Part shown: positions 1 through 11,444 of the stretch, in pieces
Position numbering within the stretch: the first letter of the stretch is position 1
Layout of the letters: each line of letters starts with the position of its first letter
NCBI GenBank assembly: GCA_019925095.2
Contig: CM034402.1
Span: 10,799,501-10,863,500 of the forward strand
Source: Dendrolimus kikuchii
Taxonomy: Eukaryota > Arthropoda > Insecta > Lepidoptera > Lasiocampidae
Direction of reading: 5' to 3'
DNA length: 64,000 nt
The notes under the pieces: model-generated
Databases searched by the model: none
Seen by the model: only the letters and a program-made list of their open reading frames with translations
What the model was told of the DNA's origin: nothing
Translations under genes and position numbers: made by a program

Positions 1-2660
1 TCGTGATATTCCAGTTTACTCCAGCAAACAACGAAATCCACGATAAACACTATATTATGTTAATTCCATTAGGTTGCGGTTCTTGGTATTGTTCTGGAAA
101 CATATTCTTTTTTTAAGTTTTTAACTATTTTATTTGGTTACTTTTGATCATGCACGACTAGGAATATTTTAACCTATTCAAAAGGTATTAATAAACCACA
201 ACTGAATTATATAGGTACATTAATATAGTAATGCTAAAAGAGGTAACCGCATTACCTACTTTAGGACTTAGGCAACTCATTGGGATTACCGATGAATTAT
301 TGATTCATTTATAGCTTGAGAGCTGTTAGACATTTTGGAGTTGCTGTTTCAAGAACAATATTGTTTTTTATTTACAAGTAGGTTACGCTCCTCAAGCCTC
401 CTCCTTATTACCCTTTAGCCAGTTTTAGGTTTTTGTTTTGAGACATCACAAAAGTAGTATTGTAAAAGTTTTCCTACCTGTACCTAGTCCAAAATGTCTT
501 ACAGCTGTCGGGCTATATAAATTGACAGAGACTAAATTACACTGTAGCAATTAAGTGTCATCATTTCTTTTAGTGAAAAGACTAGGTAACAATTTTTAAC
601 AAATACAAACGCAGAAAATACTAATCAAGGTAGCTGGAACACTGGTCTATAGTTGTTTCACCTTCAAATCATTCTTACATAATTTAATATTAAAAGTGCA
701 ATAATTCATTGTTTATTTATATCGCTTGTAAGACGAGTAGTGTATGGGCATGGTCATACATTATATTATAATGAAGTGGGGATTAGCGTTACGATTATGC
801 TTTGACTAACTTCGGCTTAAACGTGTTGAGATTCCACAAAAATAAAGATAAACAGGTTTGCTTAATTGAGAAGCGAAATTACCGCTCATAACGTCTACTC
901 CTAAACTCATCACTCATTAAAAGATTAGATAAAACTACATTAACAGTACTATAAATGAGAATGTTTGTTTTTTACCATTCTACAGCAAAATTTCGGAATC
1001 TATTTTGATGCAACATAGTGCCTAAAATACTTGAACAATAAATAAAGACTTGATTTGAAAGGGACTAAAATAATCTAGAAAACACAATGAAACTTTACAA
1101 TGTAATTTTAGAGGTTTTGGAAGTCTCATTATAAACGGGGTTAAATAGAGGATTATGTTAGTCTCTTTTGATATCTTAAAAATTCTGATAAGTAGATAAT
1201 GTATTTTCCTTACAAACTGAATCACTCCAAGCCAGTAAATAAATAAATTTCATTACAATTTTGTGCTATAGTTGCCCGTTGTTACAATACAACTATGTAT
1301 TTCCCCAACGATACAGTTACTTATGAATCTCTTATCAAAGTATTGCTTAAACGGAAATAAAATCTGGACCATGAGTTCCAGGAACCTCTAAACACATCTT
1401 GAAGATAAAACTATTATATCGATCATATCTAAGCGTAAACTATACATGAATAGTATAAGAGAATGTTAAAGGTCTGCTAAAATAGACAAAGTATCATAAA
1501 TTTCTTATGATACGTTGTCTATCTTTCTTTCAAATCTTAGGAGTGATACAAGAAATTGTGTATAATAGCATAGATGTTATTTTATGCAACTCGGGGTCAT
1601 GCATATACTTATTCGAACAAAAGAGGACACGTGAAACCGGTTTACAAAACAACACCAAAGCGGATTTGCAGGATCGTATGAACATTCCTAGTTTAAATAT
1701 GTTAAACAATAATATAATTGCAATTTCGAGACTATAATATAAAACACACGTGCGCGCACGAATTCACCGCGATGATTTCTGAACACATTTTTTCAACACG
1801 TCACTTCATGACATAAAGTACATCAAACATTCGTTGAACACACCACACATCAGTCACAACAGTCTATCCTCATTATTTCAAATTTTAACACCACATTAGC
1901 ATTTTAATAAGGAAATATTTTGAACGTAACTTAAGTAAATGAATAAAATTTATAAGTATAGTAAAACACGCAATGTAGCGGTCCGCTCGCACACTCCAGA
2001 GTAACTGTGGCAGAGATAGCTAGCTATATTACACATTTGTGTACCCTGTTATAATATCGATTCAGTATCGAGTACGAAGCAATTTATCGCAACGATAAGA
2101 TAATGGAGGCAGCTTGTAAACCAAAACATTGTAAAATTACAAAATATTGGGTATTTTCCAAAGATTGCACATTATTTAAAATGATAGCAATAGATCAGTC
2201 AAAATTTGCATATGACGTGAGTAAGCAGGTTTTTACACTAACCCATAGAAGTATAAATATGATTATCAAACAGGTCCAACGACCTTGTAATGCTTCATTG
2301 ATTTGTAATATCCAAAGTTAATCGGAGAGACCATGGAGCATTTGAAGCGATATCCGCTGTGTTAATGACATCAATTCAATCGAGAGAAAGGTAACAACCG
2401 CAGTCGTGCGATTTAAGAGAAAGACGGTGTAACCACCAGTTGTCATTCATTCGGTCGCAGGTAGCGGTACCATGCGAGCGCCCGAAGAAAAACTACTGAA
2501 CTTATAATATATACTTGTCGTGACTGTAATAATGTTTTAGGAGTGTAAAAAGAGAACTTTTAATTTTTTAAATATAGAGCAGGAAAGTACGGTCAGATAG
2601 AAAAGTAGAACAAAATATTACGGTTTATTTTTAAATAACAGTTTTCAAATAATTATTAAT
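1..2660. other. AT-rich sequence without a recognisable gene
   Basis: No exon with supporting splice sites and no repeat family was recognised here. The open frames at 1022-1225, 1507-1737 and 2103-2321 have AT-driven composition and no flanking splice or family evidence. The stretch is probably intergenic or intronic. Confidence 0.5.
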
Positions 2661-2667
2661 CTATTTA

Positions 2668-2720
2668 TCTATGCAGGAACGGAGAAAGAATTTCAGCAGC
2701 CGCGCCAGCCTGTCGCATGA
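2668..2720 (-). repeat. 3' fragment of a GCAGACGG-type SINE-like repeat
   Basis: Read on the minus strand, this matches the end shared by the copies at 7.7, 25.3, 38.8 and 42.1 kb (GACAGGC, then GCCG..GGAAATT, then CTCCGTTCCTGCA). Only the terminal 50 bases or so are present. Confidence 0.5.
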
Positions 2721-2731
2721 ACATGCATATA

Positions 2732-2738
2732 TAGCTTA

Positions 2739-2824
<86 letters not shown>

Positions 2825-2832
2825 TAAGCTAC
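2732..2832. repeat. (AT)n microsatellite inside an inverted repeat
   Basis: About 76 bp of pure AT dinucleotide (2744-2819) are bracketed by TAGCTTAATATGTATATA and its reverse complement, so the whole tract can fold into one long hairpin. It may have arisen by expansion at the centre of an older palindrome. Confidence 0.85.
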
Positions 2833-3011
2833 ATATATAGTATATACTATTACTATTGAATAAAAACATGCGCAAAGTTTTATATTTCAAGTTTTACTAA
2901 TTTCCTTTTTACACATTCTGAAAAATTATTTTATGAATCAGAAAAAGCTTTTTGATTTAGTTATATGCATACAATGTTACACAAATTCAATTCAAAAGTT
3001 TTTATACAAAA

Positions 3012-3426
3012 AAATGTATGCTGGGACACATAATATTAGAAGTGAAACTCAACGGACAAGTGCAAAAACGAATGGCAACGGATAAGTGGAAAAATAAATC
3101 GCAACGGACGAGTGGAAAAACGAATCGCAAAGGACAAGTGGAAAAACTTCAACTGACAAAATGAATCGCAACAAAATTTTAACTTGAAGTTTTATAAGCA
3201 GATTGTTAATGTACTTGTCCAATTTAAAAACCTGCCCGTAAAACTTCAAGTTAAAATTTTGTTGCGATTCATTTTGTTACTTGTCAGTTGAAGTTTTTCC
3301 ACTTGTGCGTTGCGATTCGTATTTCCACTCGTCCGTTGCGATTCATTTTTCCACTTATCCGTTACCATTCGTTTTTACACTTGTCCGTTGTAGTTTCACT
3401 TCTAATATGTGTCCCAGCACACATTT
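3012..3426. repeat. Fold-back minisatellite (long inverted repeats of 26-bp units)
   Basis: Two arms of about 185 bp (roughly 3012-3196 and 3238-3426) are reverse complements around a spacer of about 40 bp. The outer ends read AAATGT(A/G)TGCTGGGACACAT. Each arm holds several degenerate tandem copies of a 26-bp unit with the core GCAACGGACAAGTGGAAAAA. The open frames here are by-products of the tandem repeat. Long terminal arms made of short tandem repeats recall Drosophila Foldback elements; that comparison is by architecture only. Confidence 0.8.
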
Positions 3427-3770
3427 CGATTCTTTTCAGGTTTACTGCAAATTATAATTTGGTTATGTTGGGTACATTTTAATGAATGCATTTTTTATTT
3501 AAACATATTTATTTTATCAAACAAAAAACTGAGTTCGATCCGGAATCAAAAAACGCATCCATAGTATATTCTAAAATTATTTATTAATATTTTTTACAGA
3601 GACAACAAATAGAGGCAGTGATGCCCAGCCACGTGGAGAGCAGATGTAGTTCGATGCAAACTTAAGTTTGCCTCCATTAATGACGGCTCGGAACATCACA
3701 CTTTCCGATGCGCAGAACGCGAGTTTTGATTTTAGAGGGACGAGGTCGTCGGAGGACGAGGTATATCCTC

Positions 3771-4840
3771 ACTCGTTACCCCCAGGGGGTGCCACTCTGG
3801 ACTCGTCTCCGTCCAGGTAGTGGTACAAGGGGATGCGTCCCCGGGGCCCTGAGCCGCCACTGTCACCTTCCCCCCTTCACTCCGTGACAGTGGTGTCCCA
3901 CCTATTCACTCCAAATCCTTGTATTCCTTCCCCTTCCTCCCAAACCTCCTCCCCAAACACCCCTCCCTTCCAACAACGACCGCCAGCGTCGAGCTCTGCT
4001 CCGCCCAGCGCGGTTCTGCTAATCTTGGTAGGTAGAGTTGAAAAACCTTGTGACTGGCGTTGATACGGTGGAAGCGACTCGACCGCAGCTGTTGCGATGG
4101 CTCTCGCGGAAACGCGGGACTCTGACCATCAGATTGCGGGCTGTCAGCCTTCACTCCAATGCCACCAGTGTGGCGCGCTTGTCACGGCGTTTCATACGCT
4201 AGTAGAGTGCGCAGCCTGGGCACCACAGAGGTTTGAACTCGAGACAATAGTAGGTCCGATTGATTCGCTCGGCAGCCTCGTGCAATCCATGCTGCATAGC
4301 GATGATCATTGGGTGGGTGCGGCCAATTTCTACGAGACAATGATGTTTCAAAAGGAGGCCGCGGAACGAGATAGGGAGAGAAGTGGAATTGCGCGTATTT
4401 ATGCGCCTCCTCACGAGCGCCGGCGTCAGCCGGGAGCCCGGAGACGCAGATATGCGCATGACTTCCCTCCCTGAAAAATACCGCTTCAGGGGCCCTCTTG
4501 CATCTAGAGAACAGAGGAGTCTTCACCCCTGTCGTCGAAGTGAGTTTGCTCTTCCAGGGGCACTCTCATGCACTTATTGCGCTAGGATCGGCGTGGGCGT
4601 AACTACGTTCTAAGTCTCATGCCTTTCTTACCATAAGCGCGGGGCATCGGAGGAGGGTGGTTTAGTGGGGTATTAGCCCTTGGGCATTTGTCCATTGGTT
4701 CGAGTCTCCACACAAGCCGCTCGATTACTGTTCGGATTGCCCTCAGTGGAATGCCTCCATGATTGACAACGGTCTAATCCCTAGCAAAGGACCCGGTATG
4801 TGCGAAATGCATTTCCCTCGCCTGAAAAAAAAAACAAAAA
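3771..4840 (+). mobile_element. 5'-truncated R1-clade-like non-LTR retrotransposon insertion
   Basis: The insert interrupts composite repeat copy 1. The 8-bp target-site duplication ATATCCTC lies at 3763-3770 and 4841-4848, and the undisturbed site is visible in copy 2 (GGTATATCCTCGCTCGC near 24140). The element is much more GC-rich than its surroundings, ends in an A-rich tail (about 4824-4840), and carries the C-terminal end of an ORF2 protein at 4097-4474. The roughly 350-bp 3' UTR contains GGTTTAGTGGGG and GGTTCGAGTC, which look like R1-type 3' ends. R1-clade assignment is from the C-terminal motif and is inference. Confidence 0.75.
4064..4474 (+). pseudogene. C-terminal remnant of retrotransposon ORF2 (zinc knuckle region)
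   Basis: The frame is open from 4064 and has its first ATG at 4097 (125 residues from there). It contains a CCHC-type knuckle, CHQCGALVTAFHTLVEC, spacing C-x2-C-x7-H-x4-C, followed by an AW and about 55 residues later FYETMMFQKEAAERDRERS. In R1-clade elements such a knuckle follows the reverse transcriptase domain and a QKEAAERERE-like segment precedes the C-terminus. The frame upstream (3833-4063) is Pro/Ser-rich and closes with a stop at 4061-4063. No RT or endonuclease domain is left, so this is a dead fragment. Confidence 0.65.
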
Positions 4841-5411
4841 ATATCCTCGCTCGCTCTTCCGATCGCTTTCTCGTTTACGGGATTTCCCCGGCGCTCGGCT
4901 CACCAGGGCTGCCAATTTAGCGCTTTCGAAGCTAGATATAGGGCTTTTTAGGGCAACTCAGCTACCAATTTTATTAAACAACTTCCGGCGCAAAATCTTG
5001 CGCTTTTTATAATATGCAAATATCTAATTAATTTTATATATATATATGAATATCTATACTAATATTATAAAGAGGAAAGATTAGATTGTTTGTTTGCATT
5101 GAAGAGGCTCCGAGACTATTGAACCGATTTGAAAAATTCTTTCACTGTTGGCAAGCTACACTTTCCCTGGTTGACATAGGCTATATTATATTTACAAAAA
5201 AATTAGGGATCCTTACTAAAACTCCAATAATGTAACCCAAGGTGTAAAAAAATATATATACATTTATATAACTTTTTGAATTATTCAATTCGGACATTCT
5301 ATTCGAAAGATATCACGAGTTTAAAAATGTAAGTATTAGAACACGCGGCCGTGACGCTTTTTCGTGACAGAAAACTCCTAAGACCCCGTCTATATAGAAG
5401 TTTTTCTTCAA

Positions 5412-5987
5412 TAAGTTCCACTGGAGAACACACTGCCTGGTGATGATAGTAATTATTCTTTCTGTATACACACATACACAAGTAATGATTCCTTCTGGTG
5501 AACCTGCGCAGTAGACAAATTTTAATAGTGCGTCACAGTATACTAATCGTGTAAGCGGAAAAGAGCTAAGAATAGCAACACTCTGCCATTTCGGCTTGCG
5601 AATAAAGTTCAATATAGACTATTTACATGTAGGAAACTGGTCTGCACTTTTCTGCGCAAACGAAAACTGCCGATCGGAATTATGAATTGTGTAAAACTAC
5701 ATGAAAGTGTTTTAGTTTATATTGAACCTGCTGACGGTACGAAGCCCGTCTCGGCGAATCGAGAGCGAATCGGGAACATCAATTTTATCGTGTTGGTTTA
5801 TCAAATAAGCACATAAAATATAACACAACACACGTGATCTTGTTAGTGTGTATAGTAAACATTTAGTCCTCATCCATTGACAAGTGTACATTAATTGATA
5901 GAACGTCGTGTGTTGTGTTGTACGATTAAACGATTAGCTATAAAGTTTGGTTTTAACAAAGAAAATTTAAACTTTGTACATTAATTA
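5412..5987. other. Unassigned sequence between repeats
   Basis: No gene was recognised. The minus-strand frames at 5299-5612 overlap the end of the composite repeat and lack splice or family support. Confidence 0.4.
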
Positions 5988-5991
5988 ATAT

Positions 5992-6370
5992 TGTTACGAA
6001 TTGCAAGACTCGAATTAAAATGCCGTTGGAATTATTATAGAGTTTATTAGAACTATACAAACACGTATAACACAGGTACAAATATAACCGAACGCAACAA
6101 GTCCAAACGTAATGCAGAAGATCGTAATTCAATAACACGTGCAAAGTCCGTCACTAAATAGATTACCGAATGTACACAAGTCTTGCTTCGCTCGTGGTTA
6201 TCGCTTGACTGCCTAGTCCCTCAATCGAGGCTTTGCTTTATACTGCAGAGATGCAATATGTCTGCCCGGTCGCGTGAACAGAATTTCCTAGAATCAGTTT
6301 GTACTTTAAATCCGACACACCTGGCTAATGACTGCCATAAAAAATTACAATACACAATGGACTGATTTCT
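5992..6370 (-). mobile_element. LTR-like fragment (same family as 45.2 and 57.3 kb)
   Basis: The minus strand matches the LTRs ending at 45189 and 57767. It includes a TATA box context CTGCAGTATAAAGC (about 6233-6246) and a poly(A)-signal context AATAAACTCTATAATAAT near 6040. The 3' terminus reads CGTAACA and abuts ATAT (plus strand 5988-5991). The 5' part is lost near 6370. No internal retroelement coding region is adjacent. Confidence 0.6.
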
Positions 6371-6675
6371 AATCACAAATAAAAACAAACCCAAACAAAT
6401 AAATAATATAATAATAATAAATATTTGGATTTACAGAACTTCAATCTCAAAATAACATAATATAAGTATATTATCATCATCCTAGCATTATACCCCGGTT
6501 GTATTCGAAGCGTCTGTCTCAAAGGCCGGTCCCTTTCCTATTAATTCTTCTCCAATTCGAGCGGTTTTTTGGCATGCCTTAGCACTCTTGGAAATTATGC
6601 AAGTGCAGCTTCGATATCAAGAGTGTATATAGGACATTCAAAGATTACGCTTAGAAGACGTGAACTTGAAAACTA

Positions 6676-6994
6676 CATACATACATACATACATACATAA
6701 CTTCACGCCAGTTCCCTTGCGGGGTAGGCACGAACAACAGAGTGCCATTTAGGCTTATTCTTACACACCTCACTTGCCTCTTTGACATTCATAACTCTTG
6801 TCATGCAAGCTCGTCTGTTCTTAAGGCTCCTGACATCACCTTCTGCTAGTACACGATCAATTTGATCATGGAAGGTGTGTCGTGGCCTTCCACGACTTCT
6901 GCATCCATCCACTTTTGCATTGTATATCTGTTTAGTCATTCTTTCATCATGCATTCTTTCCACATGCCCGAACCACCGGAGCATTCCTTACCTT
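6676..6994 (-). mobile_element. 5'-truncated LINE, copy 1, with 13-bp TSD
   Basis: The element is flanked by the direct repeat AACTTGAAAACTA (6663-6675 and 6995-7007). On the minus strand it holds the last 93 codons of a retrotransposon protein, a very short 3' UTR, and a (GTAT)n tail (CATA repeats on the plus strand, 6676-6700). Confidence 0.85.
6703..6984 (-). pseudogene. C-terminal end of LINE reverse-transcriptase polyprotein
   Basis: The frame encodes 93 residues beginning MLRWFGHVERMHDERMTKQI and including GCRSRGRPRHTF, VRSLKNRRACM and a VVRAYPARELA C-terminus. The LRWFGHVERM and GRGRP signatures are typical of the end of non-LTR retrotransposon proteins in insects. The catalytic RT domain is missing because the copy is 5'-truncated. 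The same frame is intact at 55887-56168 and extends further upstream at 35430-35660. Confidence 0.75.
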
Positions 6995-7007
6995 AACTTG
7001 AAAACTA

Positions 7008-7689
7008 GTGTCAAATAAATCCTTTCATTCAGCAATTTTAAGAATACTCGTTCAATTTCTTTTCGTATACATATATAGGTAACACTACTAAAGGATAACC
7101 ACTGGTGTTTTTGGCGGGAAATTAAACCGTGCCATTTTACAGTGCGGGTTTTTAAATATAATATTGTGGTAAAAATATATGATATAGTGTAAAATCTAAC
7201 TGTTTATTGTGACCTCTTAGGCCTCACAAGAACTAACTCAAAGATTTTCAATTTTATTTCACTTTACCCTGTAAACAATACGTCTGGCTAGGCAATAAAG
7301 GTTTAGTTACTTTGTGTGCCATCGTGGCGAAATAAACCACTGCAACATGAACGAACTATGAATTCATTCACGTGTCCACATTCGATTGAATTATTCGGTA
7401 TACGATACAACCAAGGATAGAGAACCTACATGTGCATACATAACTATGAATTCAAAAGAGCAAATTAATACAGTTTAGAAAGTTACTAAAAGAATTAATT
7501 GAACATTCATATTCTAAGAAAAATCTCTAGTCAAAAATGAAAAAGGACGAATCAAACTAGTATTTTCTCTCAGCCACGTTGTCCACGTTGAAGGTAGACG
7601 AAGTTGTAGCGATGCATTATCAAAAATTCCTTTAAGGAATTAGAAAAAATGTGTTTTAAATAAAGCCCTTCATTCATCCGTTTATTTTT
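7008..7689. other. Unassigned AT-rich sequence
   Basis: I see no supported gene and no recognised repeat between the LINE copy and the next SINE-like element. Confidence 0.4.
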
Positions 7690-7998
7690 ATCCGTGCAGG
7701 AATGGAGTAAGAATACAATTTCCTGCGGCCGGGTGGCCTGTCATGAGACGCAACAAAACAACCAACGGCCAGTTGGTAGGGTATTTGCCCGTCTGGATAG
7801 CTAGCACGTTGGTCTAGTCTAGACTATGCCGCCATAACAACCTTGAGTTCTGGCATTAGTGGCTAGGTGCCAATCTCCGTTTAGAAAATGGCGGCACATT
7901 GGTAGCACCCTTGGTGTTACAAATGTCCATAGGAGGTAGTAACTATTTTCCATCAGGTGGACCGGACCGTCTTGCCCGTCTGCTTAACTCGTGAAAAA
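7690..7998 (-). repeat. GCAGACGG-type SINE-like repeat, full copy
   Basis: This is the reverse complement of the elements at 38.8 and 42.1 kb. It starts ATCCGTGCAGGAATGGAG, contains GCCGCCATAACAACCTTGAG and ends at an A-run after CTGCTTAACTCGTG. Several diverged copies in one window indicate a dispersed family. I see no clear Pol III boxes, so SINE is a working label only. Confidence 0.6.
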
Positions 7999-9163
7999 AA
8001 AACATTTACACATTAACGAATTGTAATTAATTCCGAGTCATGTGAATAACGGTCCGTTTTTATTTTTTTTAAAGGCATAATTATGACCGTCTTTTCTATT
8101 AAAAAAACTCATGAATAGTGGAAAAATAACGAATGCATTAAAAAAATACAAAGCTGTAATGATGAATAGTTATGACAGATAGCCTTGCACTTGTGTGCAA
8201 CGGAATTGTTTTTTGATGGATCGTTTTTTTGCGATTTGTTATTAACCAATCGTTTTTATGTATGTATTTGGTTAAATTCAGTTTATTAACGTGAACATAT
8301 TTTCGTATCTAACGGTTCATTGTTAATAATAACGAATCTTTAATGACGGTTATATGTGAATGAGCCCTAATTATTGTCAGTTAAGATAATTGTGAGGCGA
8401 TAATTTCAGAGGTGTTGAGATCTTCTTATTTGTGACTTTGTTGGCAATAAAATATAATGGCGGATAAAAACCTTGATGTATATTAAATCTAAATAATCTC
8501 AGTAACAAATGGTGAAAAAAACGTACATGTATAAAGAGATTAGTGAAACTAGAATAAAAAAAAGGCGTGGGGCCAGAATCGTAGCACGTGGAAATCCATT
8601 TCGTCTGTTTATCGTTATGGGAAACAGGCGTGATAATATTTACGTAATTATAACTTATTATATGTATTTGTTTTTAAATCAAAGCATGAAATTAATGAAA
8701 ACAACCATGTTATTGAGGAGGCCAACGTCCAGCAGTGGACTGAAATTGGCTGAAGAAGAACCATGTTGTAATAAAACAAAGAGTCTCGGCTTTTTAAATC
8801 ACCTTAATAACTTTATATTATATATAACTAAGGACAATAATTATAATCTAGGCACTTTTGGTATACAATATGTATAGCTTATAATGAATCACTGATAACT
8901 AATTTCCATATGCGATTTCAATAATACTATCAAAAGTGGGCGGTATCTACATAGATATCTCTGAGTGGTCATTTACCTTGTATAGTTTCACTTATTACAT
9001 GTTTAGACACGCACTTTACCGGTTTTTACTTGGCAAATTCTTTTTTCTTGCTTCACTCCCAGCTGTTTTCAGTTGTTACTATTATTTATTACCTAAGATT
9101 TAAGGCCGGTCGCAGACTGCCGCCACATGCTACATGAACGACAAATGTGAATACCCGAAATGA
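7999..9163. other. Unassigned AT-rich sequence with a small repeat scrap
   Basis: The open frame 8509-8877 (+) runs through the repeat scrap at 8714-8755, which argues against a host gene. Nothing else was recognised. Confidence 0.4.
8714..8755 (+). repeat. 3'-end fragment of a lepidopteran LINE/SINE
   Basis: GAGGAGGCCAACGTCCAGCA followed by GTGGACTGAAATTGGCTGA resembles the very common phrase at the end of lepidopteran LINE-derived repeats. A related phrase occurs at 54292-54350. The family assignment rests on recollection. Confidence 0.4.
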
Positions 9164-9171
9164 GAAAATAC

Positions 9172-9949
9172 TAGGGATGGGCCGAATGCGGTTTGAACCG
9201 AATACGAACTTGGGCCGAACATTCGGTTAAAACAAAAAATTCGGCCGAAATTCGACCGAACTTCGGTTTGATTTCGCCACGCTTTCTCAAGAGCATCGTA
9301 ACAGAATCGTGACCTGTTGACAACGTCAACTTGATAACACCGAATTTTTGGCTTTTTTACACCATTACCTGCCTTTAGTAAATTTTAAGTATGAGTAAGT
9401 GGATAAAAGAATAGATTTTTAGACCTTTGATTGAAAAAAAATCACCATTTCATAATTCTAAATTCATAATTTTTAATTCGTAAAAAGTGATTTCAATCAA
9501 AATTAAAGTTATAATTGCTGATGTCCCTTAGACGTGTTTTTTAAAAATTTAAGTTATGCATTATAATTAAGCAATTGCACTACTTACTGATGTTTCTTAG
9601 AGAAATAATAAGTTTATTTTATTTTTGTTTTAATTTGATGTGTATTTAATTAGGCAAAGACTCAATCAAGAACTAATTTTATTTATTTTTTATCATATTG
9701 CACGTTAAGATTTATATGTTCCTAACTAAAATAAATGACCATGAGTATATAGATGCCAATTTTTATATTACGGTTCTGATAGATATGATTTCTATTAACT
9801 TCAGTCAAAATAGTACAAGTAAGTATTTTACTTTTTCCTTGCACCGAATGTTCGGCATTGAAATCGAATTTCGGCCAAATGCCGAAGTTCTGCTGAAGCT
9901 GCCGAAATTCGGCCAAACCGAATGTAAAACGAATTTCGGCCCATCCCTA
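9172..9949. mobile_element. hAT-type non-autonomous element (MITE), copy 1
   Basis: The termini TAGGGATGGGC and GCCCATCCCTA are inverted repeats. The element is flanked by a perfect 8-bp duplication GAAAATAC (9164-9171 and 9950-9957), the diagnostic hAT target duplication. Subterminal regions are packed with TTCGG and CCGAA motifs that could bind transposase. The frames at 9698-9964 and 9722-9916 lie in the terminal repeat, and no transposase is encoded. Confidence 0.88.
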
Positions 9950-9957
9950 GAAAATAC

Positions 9958-10969
9958 CTACTAAATACAGATACGCAACAAACACCTATTGTGAAAATGT
10001 CATCTTATCGATTCTTAGGGTTCCGATCGCTTAAAATAACCGTTAAAGCTTCTCTGTGGTGCCCGTTTGAAATGGCTAAATATGAAATTTAAAACTTGAC
10101 TAATATCATTTCAAAAGTGAAATTTCTACTTGTTTTCAGCTTTTTATTGTTGAGATATAATTATAAAAATGCATAAATTATCCTTCCCCCTTTATTTACG
10201 AAGTATTCCTACTTAATCTATATTTTCAACAACAAAAAAGTTCTTTAGTCAAATATTTTTAATTGTTTACTTTCATGTCAAGTATTCTTCCGTATATGTA
10301 TAATTATTTTCTATGTTACATTTGCGATGGCACCCGTTTCGTGCAACAGATGTATGTGCACTGTGCGACCGCCCTAATAAGCTGCTCACAAATGTTTCTA
10401 GAATAAAATATTACGCTATGCAGTCAGATCTAGATTAATGGTTATGTCACTTTTATTACACATATTTTTCTTATTTATGTTTGCGCTATTAATTTTGAAA
10501 GAGGAGCCTATAGATTTGATTGTTACGTAGGTATACATATGCGATTTGCAGTGATTTGCTATCTATAGCAAATCACTGCAAATCGCATCTGTACTCCAAG
10601 TTTCAGATATATCATGTGACTGAATCACCATACTCGCATTATTATTAATTTGTGCTGTGGTCAATCTAGCTGTGAAGGATCTCTCCAGAAGTTGCTAAAA
10701 GGAAGCAATCTGCAGGCCCCTTCTACTGTAATTGGAGATGCGCTCAGGGGCGATCTTCCGCCAATATCAACACAAGATTTTTCTTACTTTTAATTTACTA
10801 ATATAAATAACTTTATTTCTAATCTAGAATATATGTATACGATGCTACTTTTTATTGGAAATCAAGTTATTGTTATAATTATTACTTATTGTAGCTACTT
10901 TTACTTTTACGTTGTACTAGCTATAGCTGATAATTCGTTCACGCGAGACTTGGGACTTTATTATAAAAA
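9958..10969. other. Unassigned sequence containing a short perfect palindrome
   Basis: No exon was recognised. The only structure seen is the palindrome at 10539-10588. Confidence 0.4.
10539..10588. repeat. Perfect 23-bp inverted repeat with 4-base loop
   Basis: The arms 10539-10561 and 10566-10588 are exact reverse complements (ATGCGATTTGCAGTGATTTG and onward) around the loop TCTA. An exact stem of this length is unlikely by chance and suggests a recent foldback event or a structured insertion. Confidence 0.85.

Positions 10970-11444
<475 letters not shown>

Larger units (their letters stand above)
3012..5411 (+). repeat. Composite interspersed repeat, copy 1 (interrupted)
   Basis: This is the same sequence as 23362-24939, apart from an inserted LINE at 3771-4840 and lack of about 230 bp present in the other copy (24559-24789). 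The order is: fold-back minisatellite; AT-rich section; section with AGAGCAGATGTAGTTCGATG; section with GCGCTTTTTAGGGCAAC; the CCGATTTGAAAAATTCTTTC motif common in insect repeats; right end near CCCCGTCTATATAGAAG. The class is unsettled. Subterminal inverted repeats plus a minisatellite would suit a Helentron-like or Foldback-like DNA element. Confidence 0.7.

Noticed and set aside
4182..4526. Minus-strand frame of 114 codons
   Set aside because: Shadow of the plus-strand retrotransposon ORF2 end in GC-rich sequence.
8509..8877. 122-codon frame
   Set aside because: It runs across a LINE/SINE end fragment and AT-rich sequence without splice support.
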